Source: an uncultured Clostridium sp. (GTDB lineage: Bacteria > Bacillota > Clostridia > TANB77 > CAG-508). Taken from it: a stretch of DNA of 8,151 nucleotides. Below the pieces are notes generated by a model. That model saw only the letters and a list, made by a program, of their open reading frames with translations, ran no database searches and was not told the origin of the DNA. The DNA is taken from contig CAMSQT010000045.1 in the NCBI GenBank assembly GCA_947062645.1, positions 1-8,151 on the forward strand, read 5' to 3'. This document shows, one piece after another, positions 1 through 6,842 of this stretch. The first letter of the stretch is position 1. Each line of letters starts with the position of its first letter. Made by a program: the position numbers and the translations under genes.

Positions 1-45
1 ACACTCGATCCAACACTCTTTCCCTACACGACGCTCTTCCGATCT
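1..45 (+). other. Illumina P5-side adapter with i5 index (non-biological)
   Basis: Bases 1-4 (ACAC) match the end of the P5 oligo, 5-12 (TCGATCCA) occupy the 8-nt i5 index position, and 13-45 match the TruSeq Read 1 primer sequence, ending in the hallmark GCTCTTCCGATCT. The biological insert begins at 46. This is library sequence left in the record and should be trimmed. The open reading frame of the first gene runs into it, so nothing upstream of 46 may be read as protein. Confidence 0.98.
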
Positions 46-46
46 A

Positions 47-1348
47 AACGATTGGAGACAAGAATTTGAAGAATATGCAACAGTATATGATTTAACCACA
101 TTTTTAGACAGAAAGCATTGGATTAGTTTTATTAACTATATCATAGAAAAAAATCAAATAGACATGATTTTTAACACCAATAGTACATTTGGTTATAGTG
201 TATTACCATATTTGAAAGTAAAACACCCACACATTCCTATTATGGACTATGTTCATATGGAAGAATGGTATAATCGTAATGGTGGTTTTTCAAGAGACTC
301 TAGCAGAATTGCATCTGTGATTGACAAAACTTATGTGTGTAACAACAACAGTGAAAAAATATTAGTAGACTATTTTAAAAGAAAGCCAGAAGAAGTAGGG
401 ACGATTTATATTGGTGTAGATGAGCAAATTTATAATCCAGAATTATTTGACAAAGAAGAAATTTTGAAAGAATTAAAAATTGACACAAAAGGAAAATATG
501 TCATTAGTTATATTTGTCGAATAGCAGAGCAAAAGAGACCATTTTTATTATTAAGAATTATAAAAGAATTAAAAAAACAAAGAGAAGATTGCTTATTTTT
601 GATTGCAGGAGATGGACCTTTACTTGAAAAAATGCAAAAAGAAACAAAAAGATTTAATTTGCAAGATAGTGTAATATTTTTAGGAAAAGTAAAAGAAACA
701 GAGAAAATATATGCGATTAGTGACATGACAATTAATTGTTCTATTAAAGAAGGACTAGCTTTAACTGCTTATGAGTCACTTGCTATGGGAATTCCCGTAG
801 TATCTTGTGATGTTGGAGGACAAAAAGAACTAATTAATGAAGAAGTAGGCGTTATTGTTCCTTGTTTGCAAGAGGAAGAAGATATATTTGATTGCAATTA
901 TAAAGACGAAGAAATTATGCCATATGTAGAAGGCATCAATAAAATTTTAAAGAACTTAGAAAAATACAAAGAAAAAGCAAGACCAAGAGTATTAAACGGA
1001 TTTACCATTGATAATATGGTAGAAAATATGGACAAGATATTAGAAGAAATTACTAAGCATCCTAATAACGAAAAAATTGAAAATGCTAAAAATATGAAAA
1101 ACAATATAGATCTAACCAAAGAATTTATCACAAGATATTTCATTGCAGCACAACTAGAATATGAATGGCTTGCAAGAAATTTCAATAGGGAAAATGTAGA
1201 TATTGATTGGAAGTTAGAGAAAAAAGAAAATAAAATGTTGTATTATGAAAATACATTAGAATATAAAATAAAACACCCATTTTATGTGTTACTTACCAAG
1301 ATGCATGTGTATGAACCGATAAAAAGAATACTAAAAAGAGGAGAATAA
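47..1348 (+). CDS. GT4-type glycosyltransferase, 5'-truncated
   Basis: This is the C-terminal 433 residues of a GT-B fold, family 4-like glycosyltransferase that probably adds sugars to a surface polysaccharide in the cytoplasm. The frame is open from the first full genomic codon (47) and starts visibly with NDWRQEFEEYATVYDL, so the ATG at 164 is an internal methionine rather than the start. Counting from 47, the N-terminal Rossmann-like half includes MDYVHMEEWYNRNGGFSR (residues about 66-83). The donor-binding half has ISYICRIAEQKRP (about 153-165), LIAGDGP (185-191) and the E-x7-E signature EGLALTAYE (E235, E243), followed by MGIPVVSCDVGGQKELI. A helical tail of about 90 basic and aromatic residues ends in HPFYVLLTKMHVYEPIKRIL and may bind the membrane or partner proteins. 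The stop at 1346-1348 lies 3 nt before the export permease. No transmembrane helix is seen. Family is well supported; donor and acceptor are unknown. Confidence 0.9.
   Translation, partial: NDWRQEFEEYATVYDLTTFLDRKHWISFINYIIEKNQIDMIFNTNSTFGYSVLPYLKVKHPHIPIMDYVHMEEWYNRNGGFSRDSSRIASVIDKTYVCNNNSEKILVDYFKRKPEEVGTIYIGVDEQIYNPELFDKEEILKELKIDTKGKYVISYICRIAEQKRPFLLLRIIKELKKQREDCLFLIAGDGPLLEKMQKETKRFNLQDSVIFLGKVKETEKIYAISDMTINCSIKEGLALTAYESLAMGIPVVSCDVGGQKELINEEVGVIVPCLQEEEDIFDCNYKDEEIMPYVEGINKILKNLEKYKEKARPRVLNGFTIDNMVENMDKILEEITKHPNNEKIENAKNMKNNIDLTKEFITRYFIAAQLEYEWLARNFNRENVDIDWKLEKKENKMLYYENTLEYKIKHPFYVLLTKMHVYEPIKRILKRGE
1337..1343 (+). promoter_or_regulatory. Ribosome binding site for the ABC permease
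   Basis: AGAGGAG lies inside the last codons of the glycosyltransferase, 8 nt before the ATG at 1352. It supports that start and suggests translational coupling. Confidence 0.75.
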
Positions 1349-1351
1349 CAA

Positions 1352-2129
1352 ATGTTTAAAGTCTTTAAAAATTTATACAATTATAGAGAATTATTAAAAA
1401 CAAATGTAAAAAAAGAAATTAGGGGAAAATACAAAAACTCATTTTTAGGAGTATTATGGTCTTTCTTAAATCCATTACTACAAATTGCAGTATATGCGAT
1501 TGTATTTCCTTTAATTTTAAGAAATACACAAGAAAACTATGTCATATTTTTATGTTGTGGGCTAATTCCATGGACCTTTTTTTCAACAGCGATTTCTAGG
1601 TCTGCTTTTACCATGGTGGAGAATGGAAATATCTTAAAAAAAGTTTATTTCCCAAGAGAAATATTACCTATTTCTGTGGTAACAAGTGAAGCAGTAAATT
1701 TCTTGATTTCAACCATTATTATACTTGCTTTTGTATTATTTAGTGGGCTGGGAATTACAAAATATGTGTTATTATACCCAATTGTATTTTTAGCACAATA
1801 TCTATTATTGCTTGCAATATCTTTTGTTGTATCTAGTATATGTGTTTATATAAGAGACTTACAACATTTTATAGGAATTTTTCTACAATTACTATTTTAT
1901 GCAACACCAATTGTATATGCAGCAGATACTATACCAGAGGAATTTGCGTGGATTTTACAATTAAATCCAATGACTTATATTATCAACCGGATATCGTGAC
2001 ATTTTTTACAATCAAACTATGCCAGATGTGAGAGGTTTATTGATTTTAATTGGTTCTGTAGTAGTTGCCATTGTAGTAGGATATTTGATATTCAATAAAT
2101 TGCAAAAAGGCTTTGCAGAAGAACTATAA
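1352..2129 (+). CDS. ABC-2 polysaccharide export permease (TagG/Wzm type), frameshifted
   Basis: This is the membrane subunit of an ABC exporter for polysaccharide or teichoic-acid-like polymers. The first frame gives 215 residues and stops at TGA 1997-1999. Family motifs are clear: RGKYKNSFLGVLWSFLNPLL (24-43), GLIPWTFFSTA (70-80), KKVYFPREILPIS (96-108), YIRDLQHFIGIFLQLL (166-181), FYATPIVY (182-189) and the start of the C-terminal NPMTYIIN motif (205-212). Removing one base of the CC at 1987-1988 restores NPMTYIINGYRDIFYNQ, the expected family motif, then a final hydrophobic helix and KGFAEEL with TAA at 2127-2129. That gives 258 residues, normal for the family, with about six membrane helices. 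As written, the protein loses its last helix. The intact reading on both sides points to a base-call or assembly error or a very recent mutation. The partner ATPase (TagH/Wzt type) is not in the window. Confidence 0.9.
1987..1999 (+). other. One-base frameshift and premature TGA in the permease
   Basis: The written sequence reads AAC CGG ATA TCG TGA and ends the frame at 1997-1999. With a single C (1987 or 1988) removed it reads AAC GGA TAT CGT GAC ATT, giving N-G-Y-R-D-I, which matches the conserved end of ABC-2 permeases. The restored frame then runs to TAA at 2127-2129 without a stop. No slippery heptamer was noticed that would suggest programmed frameshifting. Confidence 0.88.
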
Positions 2130-2140
2130 AAGCAGTATTA

Positions 2141-2147
2141 AAAGGAG
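2141..2147 (+). promoter_or_regulatory. Ribosome binding site fixing the GT-C-like gene start
   Basis: AAAGGAG sits 7 nt before the ATG at 2155. It rules in favour of 2155 over the in-frame ATG at 2113, which lies inside the true 3' end of the permease. Confidence 0.85.
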
Positions 2148-2154
2148 AAAAAAT

Positions 2155-3891
2155 ATGAAAGAAAAAATAATACAAACAATTAAAAAGTCTGCTATGTTTT
2201 TACTTTTGTTAACCATATCTATTTTAGTGTTAACCGCTTGTCTATTTTTTATAAAAGTTGCTGTTACACCTTATCATTTACCAATTATATATCTATTAGC
2301 AATAGTAATTTATTGCTTATTTTACAAAAAACAGGATTGGAAAATAAATATTAGTGGTCTAATATTAGCAACCATCATTTTTGTTACAAGTATAGTCATT
2401 TTTTCTAATATATATGATGTTACAAGTGATGGAAATACTTATCACAAATTAGCAATTGGAAGTATGAAAAATGGATGGAATCCAGTATATGAAAGTAGTA
2501 AAGACTTTACCATAGAAAAAGGGAATGTATTTAACCCAGATGAAAAGAACATGAATACTGTATGGGCAGACCATTATACCAAAGGGACAGAGATTTTTGC
2601 AGCAGTGATTTATGCCTTTACAGGAAATATTGAAAGTGGAAAAATATATACCATTCTTTTCATGTATATAATATTTGGGATTTTATTTAGTTATTTAGTA
2701 GAACATAAAAAAATGAATATGATAGCGAGTTTAGCAATTTCCATATTATTAGCAGTAAATCCAATCACCTTAGTGCAAATGGGAAATTATTATATTGATG
2801 CTAGCTTAGGACTTATGTTGTATTTAATCTTTTATAGTATGATAGTGCAATGCGACGATACTATACAAATTGATAAAAAAGAGACTTTATTTATTATGGC
2901 AAGTGCTATTATATGGGGAATTAATATCAAGCTTACAGGAATTGCTTTTATGGCAATATTTTGTGCGGTAGGATATGTTTATTTACTGTATAAAAAATAT
3001 AAAGAAAGTAAAGAAGCATTTCTAAAAGAATTAAAGATACAAACTATATTTTATGTAGTAGTTGTAATTATATCAGTCGTTATAGTAGGATATACTTCCT
3101 ATTTTAAAAATATGCTATTTTTTGGACATCCTTTGTATCCATTGTATGGACAAGGAGCAGTTGAAAATATTGGAACGAAGGAGGCACCAAAATCTTTTGA
3201 AGAAAAAAGTAGACTAAGAACATTTTTGATTTCTATATTTTCTAAAGGAGAAAATGTCTCAGCTTCTTATTATAAAGGGGATGATCCAGTATTGCCAAAA
3301 TTGAAAGTACCATTTACCTTTACGAAAGAAGAAGTGCAAAATTATAATATACCAGATATTAGAATGAGTGGATTTGGACCATTATTTGGAGGAATATTTA
3401 TTCTAACAGCAATTGGTACATTATACATTATGATAGACTTAATAAGAAAGAAAAAATATAATGTTTTCATTCCATATTTATTACTGTTAAGTACAATGGC
3501 ATTATTAATCTTAATTTTTGATGGTAATTATTGGGCAAGATATGTAGCTTTTATCTATGCGACACCAATGTTTGTATTATATTATTTATTAAAAAATACA
3601 GACAATAAAATTAAAATAATATTAGGAATTGCATTTACTTTGTTAATAGCTTTCAATACGGCTTTAGTAGGGAAAGTGTCAGTCAGTAATATAAAAACAA
3701 GTACTAATTATGTAGAAACAAAACTAAAAGAATTTGAAAAATATAGTAAAGAAAACGAAACTGTAGAAATAAGGTTAAATGATATAGTATATCAATCTAT
3801 ATTATATAATTTGGATGATTTAGAAATCGATAATTATAGTGTGAATCAAGAAAAGGAAGTAGAAAGAGAACTTTATTTTTCTAAATATTAG
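2155..3891 (+). CDS. Multi-pass membrane protein, probable GT-C-type glycosyltransferase
   Basis: This is a 578-residue integral membrane protein with roughly ten or more hydrophobic helices, starting with two at about 14-36 and 42-57. The first large external loop carries YDVTSDGNTYHK (87-98) followed by GSMKNGWNPVYE (102-113). An acidic D-x-x-x-D motif and a YH in the first loop after an early helix is the usual layout of GT-C enzymes, which take sugars from polyprenyl-phosphate donors on the outer face of the membrane. Other polytopic-family hallmarks are MGNYYIDASLGL (209-220), INIKLTG (256-262), GHPLYPLYG (324-332) and DGNYWARYV (456-464) near the C-terminus. The gene is separated by 25 nt from the restored permease stop. 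The downstream GT2 gene would supply the lipid-linked sugar. Catalytic activity is inferred from topology and motifs; I do not recognise a named, characterised member. A Wzy-like polymerase is the main alternative. Confidence 0.72.
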   Translation: MKEKIIQTIKKSAMFLLLLTISILVLTACLFFIKVAVTPYHLPIIYLLAIVIYCLFYKKQDWKINISGLILATIIFVTSIVIFSNIYDVTSDGNTYHKLAIGSMKNGWNPVYESSKDFTIEKGNVFNPDEKNMNTVWADHYTKGTEIFAAVIYAFTGNIESGKIYTILFMYIIFGILFSYLVEHKKMNMIASLAISILLAVNPITLVQMGNYYIDASLGLMLYLIFYSMIVQCDDTIQIDKKETLFIMASAIIWGINIKLTGIAFMAIFCAVGYVYLLYKKYKESKEAFLKELKIQTIFYVVVVIISVVIVGYTSYFKNMLFFGHPLYPLYGQGAVENIGTKEAPKSFEEKSRLRTFLISIFSKGENVSASYYKGDDPVLPKLKVPFTFTKEEVQNYNIPDIRMSGFGPLFGGIFILTAIGTLYIMIDLIRKKKYNVFIPYLLLLSTMALLILIFDGNYWARYVAFIYATPMFVLYYLLKNTDNKIKIILGIAFTLLIAFNTALVGKVSVSNIKTSTNYVETKLKEFEKYSKENETVEIRLNDIVYQSILYNLDDLEIDNYSVNQEKEVERELYFSKY

Positions 3892-3895
3892 GAGG
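3890..3895 (+). promoter_or_regulatory. AGGAGG ribosome binding site overlapping upstream stop
   Basis: The perfect Shine-Dalgarno AGGAGG shares its first two bases with the TAG stop (3889-3891) of the membrane-protein gene and lies 6 nt before ATG 3902. A ribosome terminating upstream would sit on this site, so the two genes are probably translationally coupled. Confidence 0.85.
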
Positions 3896-3901
3896 AAATA
3901 A

Positions 3902-4855
3902 ATGAAGAACGAAAAAATAGCTGTTTTAGTACCATGTTATAACGAAGAACTTACCATAGAAAAAGTAATCAAAGATTTTAAAAAAGAGTTGCCAGAAGCA
4001 GAAATATATGTATATGACAATAATTCAAAAGATAAAACAGCAGAAATTGCCAAAAAAGCAGGAGCAATTGTAAGAACAGAAAATAGACAAGGAAAAGGAA
4101 ATGTAGTAAGAACGATGTTTCGAGAAATTGATGCAGATATTTATGTTATGGTAGATGGAGATGATACTTATCCAGCGGAATTTGTGCATGAATTAATCAA
4201 GCCAGTAAGAGACGATGAGGCAGATATGGTAATAGGAGATAGGTTATCAAATGGTACCTACCAACAAGAAATCAAGAAAAATTTCCATGAATTCGGAAAC
4301 AATTTAGTAAGAGGTTCCATTAATTTGCTATTTGACAATAAATTAAAAGACATTATGACAGGGTATAGAGTATTTAATAAAATATTTGTAAAAAATATGC
4401 CTGTTATGAGTCCAAAATTTGAATTAGAAACAGAAATGACATTATTTGCTTTGGACAAAAAATTTAGAATTAAAGAAATACCAATTGTTTTTAGAGAAAG
4501 ACCAGAAGGCAGTGAATCTAAAATTAACACTGTTTCAGATGGAATAAAGGTAATAAAAACTATTATAAAAATGTTCAAAGACCACAAACCATTAAGATTT
4601 TTTACCATTATTGCTATGATATTGTTTGTAATAGGAATAATAATAGGAACACCAGTATTAATAGAATTTTTCAACGCACATTATATCACCAAAGTACCAT
4701 CTGCTATTTTGGCAACAGGAATTATTACATTAGCGGTAATAGCAGAACAATGTGGCGTTATCTTACATACCATTGTAAAACAGCATAGAGAAAATTACGA
4801 ATTAAATTTACTAAGATATCAACAAAACGAAAGCAATAAAGGAGATAAGGAATAG
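3902..4855 (+). CDS. GT2 polyprenyl-phosphate sugar transferase (DPM1-like), first copy
   Basis: This 317-residue family 2 glycosyltransferase probably transfers a sugar from a nucleotide donor to undecaprenyl phosphate at the inner face of the membrane. The GT-A domain occupies about 1-228: LVPCYNEELTIEKVI (9-23), VYDNNSKDKT (37-46), NRQGKGNVVR (61-70), the metal-binding acidic motif VDGDDTYPAE (84-93), IGDRLSNG (111-118), the acceptor-loop region MTGYRVFNK (152-160), FELETEMT (173-180) and FRERPEGSESK (197-207). Two hydrophobic helices follow (about 232-253 and 264-290), then a charged cytoplasmic tail. Length and layout match the dolichyl/polyprenyl-phosphate sugar synthase group; the DGDDTYP variant recalls glucosyl- or hexosyl-phosphate-dolichol synthases, but the sugar cannot be told. 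It sits directly between two large membrane proteins that could use its product, and its stop overlaps the next start by one base. Confidence 0.88.
   Translation: MKNEKIAVLVPCYNEELTIEKVIKDFKKELPEAEIYVYDNNSKDKTAEIAKKAGAIVRTENRQGKGNVVRTMFREIDADIYVMVDGDDTYPAEFVHELIKPVRDDEADMVIGDRLSNGTYQQEIKKNFHEFGNNLVRGSINLLFDNKLKDIMTGYRVFNKIFVKNMPVMSPKFELETEMTLFALDKKFRIKEIPIVFRERPEGSESKINTVSDGIKVIKTIIKMFKDHKPLRFFTIIAMILFVIGIIIGTPVLIEFFNAHYITKVPSAILATGIITLAVIAEQCGVILHTIVKQHRENYELNLLRYQQNESNKGDKE
4838..4844 (+). promoter_or_regulatory. Ribosome binding site for the GTG-started DUF2142 gene
   Basis: AAAGGAG lies 10 nt before GTG 4855, with a second weaker AAGGA at 4847-4851. The start codon GTG shares its first G with the preceding TAG stop (TAGTG at 4853-4857), a compact stop-start overlap typical of coupled translation. 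Confidence 0.7.
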
Positions 4856-6825
4856 TGGAAATAAAAAAATTAATAAAAGAAAAAAATAAAACTATTTTAT
4901 TTGTGGTATTAGTTCTTATTTTACTTACACTTGATATTATTTTTTACAGCCAATTTATTTATAATGAAAAAAGTTATTATACAGAAGACTACTTAGCATA
5001 TAACAATAAATATGCAATAGATGGAAATATAAAAATTGAGCAAACCTTTCGTGCTAACAGAAATAATTTAGAAGCAGTAGCAATTGGTTTTGATAAAGAA
5101 TTTAGAACCTATAACGAAGAACCAATTCAAATTCAAATTGTAGAAACCAAAACAGATACGATAATTGCAGAATATGATAGCATATACCAATCGCCAGTGC
5201 AAAAATATAAAAAATACAAATTCGAATTTGAAAAACAAAAAGAATCATTGGAAAAAGAGTATAAGATAGTAGTAACTTATGCAAATGGAACCAAAGAAAA
5301 CGCTTTACTCTTTAACACAGAAAAAGAGTTTAATCAAGGAAAATTAACGATAAATGGGGAAGAACAACAAGCCAACATTAGCTTTGAATTATATTATCAT
5401 AGTAATTATGCTAGTACGATATGGTTAACTTTAATGATAGGAATTAATATTTTAGCAATAATAGGAATTTGGCTATTAACTTACCGAAAATTAACACTAG
5501 AAAGAGTATTTGTTTTAATTACTCTTACGATTGGACTAGTTTACGTTTTTGTCATACCAATTTACCGCGGACATGATGAACAAGCACATTTTTTTAGAGC
5601 TTATGAAATATCAAAAGGAATATTTAATACCAAAATAGAAAATGGAGTATCAATTACTAAAATACCAAAAGCATTTGAAGATATTACATTGGAGAGGGGA
5701 GAATATTGTAATCAAGCAAATTATAAGGAAGTAATTGATTTCTTAAAAGTGCAAACAAAAGAAGGAGAAACGATAACAGAAGGTGCATGTTACATGGCAG
5801 TATATTCACCAATTCCATACATACCACAAGCTATAACTATAGCTATATGTGATTTATTAACAGATAATGTTGCCGTTATGTTTTATATGACAAGATTAGT
5901 TAATTTAATGGTAGCGATAATAATTTTATATGTAGCTATGAAAATTATTCCATTTGGTAAGAAAATTATTTTCTTAATAGCCATTATTCCAACAACTATG
6001 ACACAAATAGCAACAGCATCGCCAGATGCTACTACTATTACATCTTGTATTTTATTTGTTAGCTATATTTTAAAGTTACTTTATGAAAAAAGAGATATGA
6101 CCAAAAAAGAAATTGCTAGAGTAACATTTTTAGGTAGTATTGTTGCTTTGTGTAAAATTGTATATATACCATTTATATTACTTGTTTTACTAATACCAAA
6201 ACAAAGATATAAAAATAACAAAAATTATTGGACAAGTATAGCACTAATGACAATTTTACCAATTATCATTAACCTAATTTGGCTATCCATTGCAGGAAGC
6301 CATTTGGAATTAATTGATGCGAATAAATCGGCCGCACAAACAACTAACATACTGACCAATATTCCAGAGTATATAAGAGTAGTTTTATATACTATAAAAT
6401 ATTCATTTGGAACTTTGTTAACAGCCTTATTTGGTGGAGTGTTATTACATGGTGATTTAGTTGACAATGGAATGCTAGTTGTATTACCAATAGTATTGCT
6501 ATTTGTCTTTGAGATTTTACTAGATGATGAGTTAAAAGAGAAATTAAAACTAAATACAAAAGTTTTATTAAGTATTAGTATTTTTATGATTATGTGTTTA
6601 ATTGTAACTAGTTTATATGTACAATGGTCACCATTAAAATGGTTCTACGTCAATGGAATTCAAGGAAGGTATTTTATTCCATTGTTATTACCAGCAACTA
6701 TTTTATTAGGACAAAATCAATGGGTAAAAAAAGTTGGAAAAGTAAATTTACAAGCAATGTTTGGTTATACATCTATTATAGTAAATTTTATGGCGCTAGC
6801 ACAAATTGTTTTAACGTATTTATAA
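4855..6825 (+). CDS. DUF2142-family membrane protein with extra N-terminal exodomain
   Basis: This 656-residue polytopic membrane protein is probably a GT-C-like transferase acting outside the membrane. It starts with GTG at 4855, overlapping the previous stop by one base. Helix one spans about 13-32. Residues 40-185 form a hydrophilic, strand-rich region containing IEQTFRANRNNLEAVAIGF (61-79), so it should face outside and could be a small beta-sandwich. From about 189 a multi-helix core follows. The DUF2142 hallmark RGHDEQAHFFRAYEISKG (238-255) has the acidic DE and H expected in the first external loop of GT-C proteins. Further family-type motifs are YSPIPYIPQA (317-326), TASPDA (387-392) and GIQGRYFIPLL (601-611). 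DUF2142 proteins commonly lie in cell-wall glycan clusters; their reaction is not firmly established, so the transferase role is inference. It lies between the two GT2 genes, 17 nt before the second. Confidence 0.85.
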   Translation: MEIKKLIKEKNKTILFVVLVLILLTLDIIFYSQFIYNEKSYYTEDYLAYNNKYAIDGNIKIEQTFRANRNNLEAVAIGFDKEFRTYNEEPIQIQIVETKTDTIIAEYDSIYQSPVQKYKKYKFEFEKQKESLEKEYKIVVTYANGTKENALLFNTEKEFNQGKLTINGEEQQANISFELYYHSNYASTIWLTLMIGINILAIIGIWLLTYRKLTLERVFVLITLTIGLVYVFVIPIYRGHDEQAHFFRAYEISKGIFNTKIENGVSITKIPKAFEDITLERGEYCNQANYKEVIDFLKVQTKEGETITEGACYMAVYSPIPYIPQAITIAICDLLTDNVAVMFYMTRLVNLMVAIIILYVAMKIIPFGKKIIFLIAIIPTTMTQIATASPDATTITSCILFVSYILKLLYEKRDMTKKEIARVTFLGSIVALCKIVYIPFILLVLLIPKQRYKNNKNYWTSIALMTILPIIINLIWLSIAGSHLELIDANKSAAQTTNILTNIPEYIRVVLYTIKYSFGTLLTALFGGVLLHGDLVDNGMLVVLPIVLLFVFEILLDDELKEKLKLNTKVLLSISIFMIMCLIVTSLYVQWSPLKWFYVNGIQGRYFIPLLLPATILLGQNQWVKKVGKVNLQAMFGYTSIIVNFMALAQIVLTYL

Positions 6826-6830
6826 AAAAG

Positions 6831-6835
6831 AAAGG
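6831..6835 (+). promoter_or_regulatory. Ribosome binding site fixing the second GT2 start
   Basis: AAAGG is 7 nt before ATG 6843, weaker than the other sites in the operon. It and the family-typical MKKISIIIPSYNEE N-terminus select 6843 over an in-frame ATG at 6624 inside the DUF2142 gene. Confidence 0.7.
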
Positions 6836-6842
6836 CAAAAAA

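Noticed and set aside
164..166. ATG 164 as start of the glycosyltransferase
   Set aside because: The frame is open and protein-like back to the adapter junction at 46, and GT-B enzymes need more N-terminal sequence than 164 allows.
1997..1999. TGA read as an amino acid (recoded genetic code) in the permease
   Set aside because: Reading through in the same frame gives unrelated sequence, whereas a one-base shift restores the family motif; no other gene uses in-frame TGA.
1840..2031. Separate small + strand frame of 63 residues
   Set aside because: It overlaps the permease in a different frame, lacks family-like sequence and includes the frameshift region by chance.
2113..2154. Start of the GT-C-like gene at ATG 2113
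   Set aside because: It lies inside the restored permease 3' end, has no good ribosome binding site, and 2155 has AAAGGAG at 7 nt.
2230..2244. Lipobox-like LTAC in the GT-C-like protein
   Set aside because: It lies in the middle of a hydrophobic helix that continues beyond the Cys, in a polytopic protein; a coincidence.
4258..4674. Minus-strand open frame of 138 residues, and other antisense frames at 508-726, 898-1185, 5102-5284 and 6225-6467
   Set aside because: They lie fully inside well-supported + strand genes, lack ribosome binding sites and look like low-complexity shadows of AT-rich coding sequence.
6624..6842. 73-residue N-terminal extension of the second GT2
   Set aside because: It is the DUF2142 gene read in another frame; the family N-terminus starts at 6843 with its own ribosome binding site.
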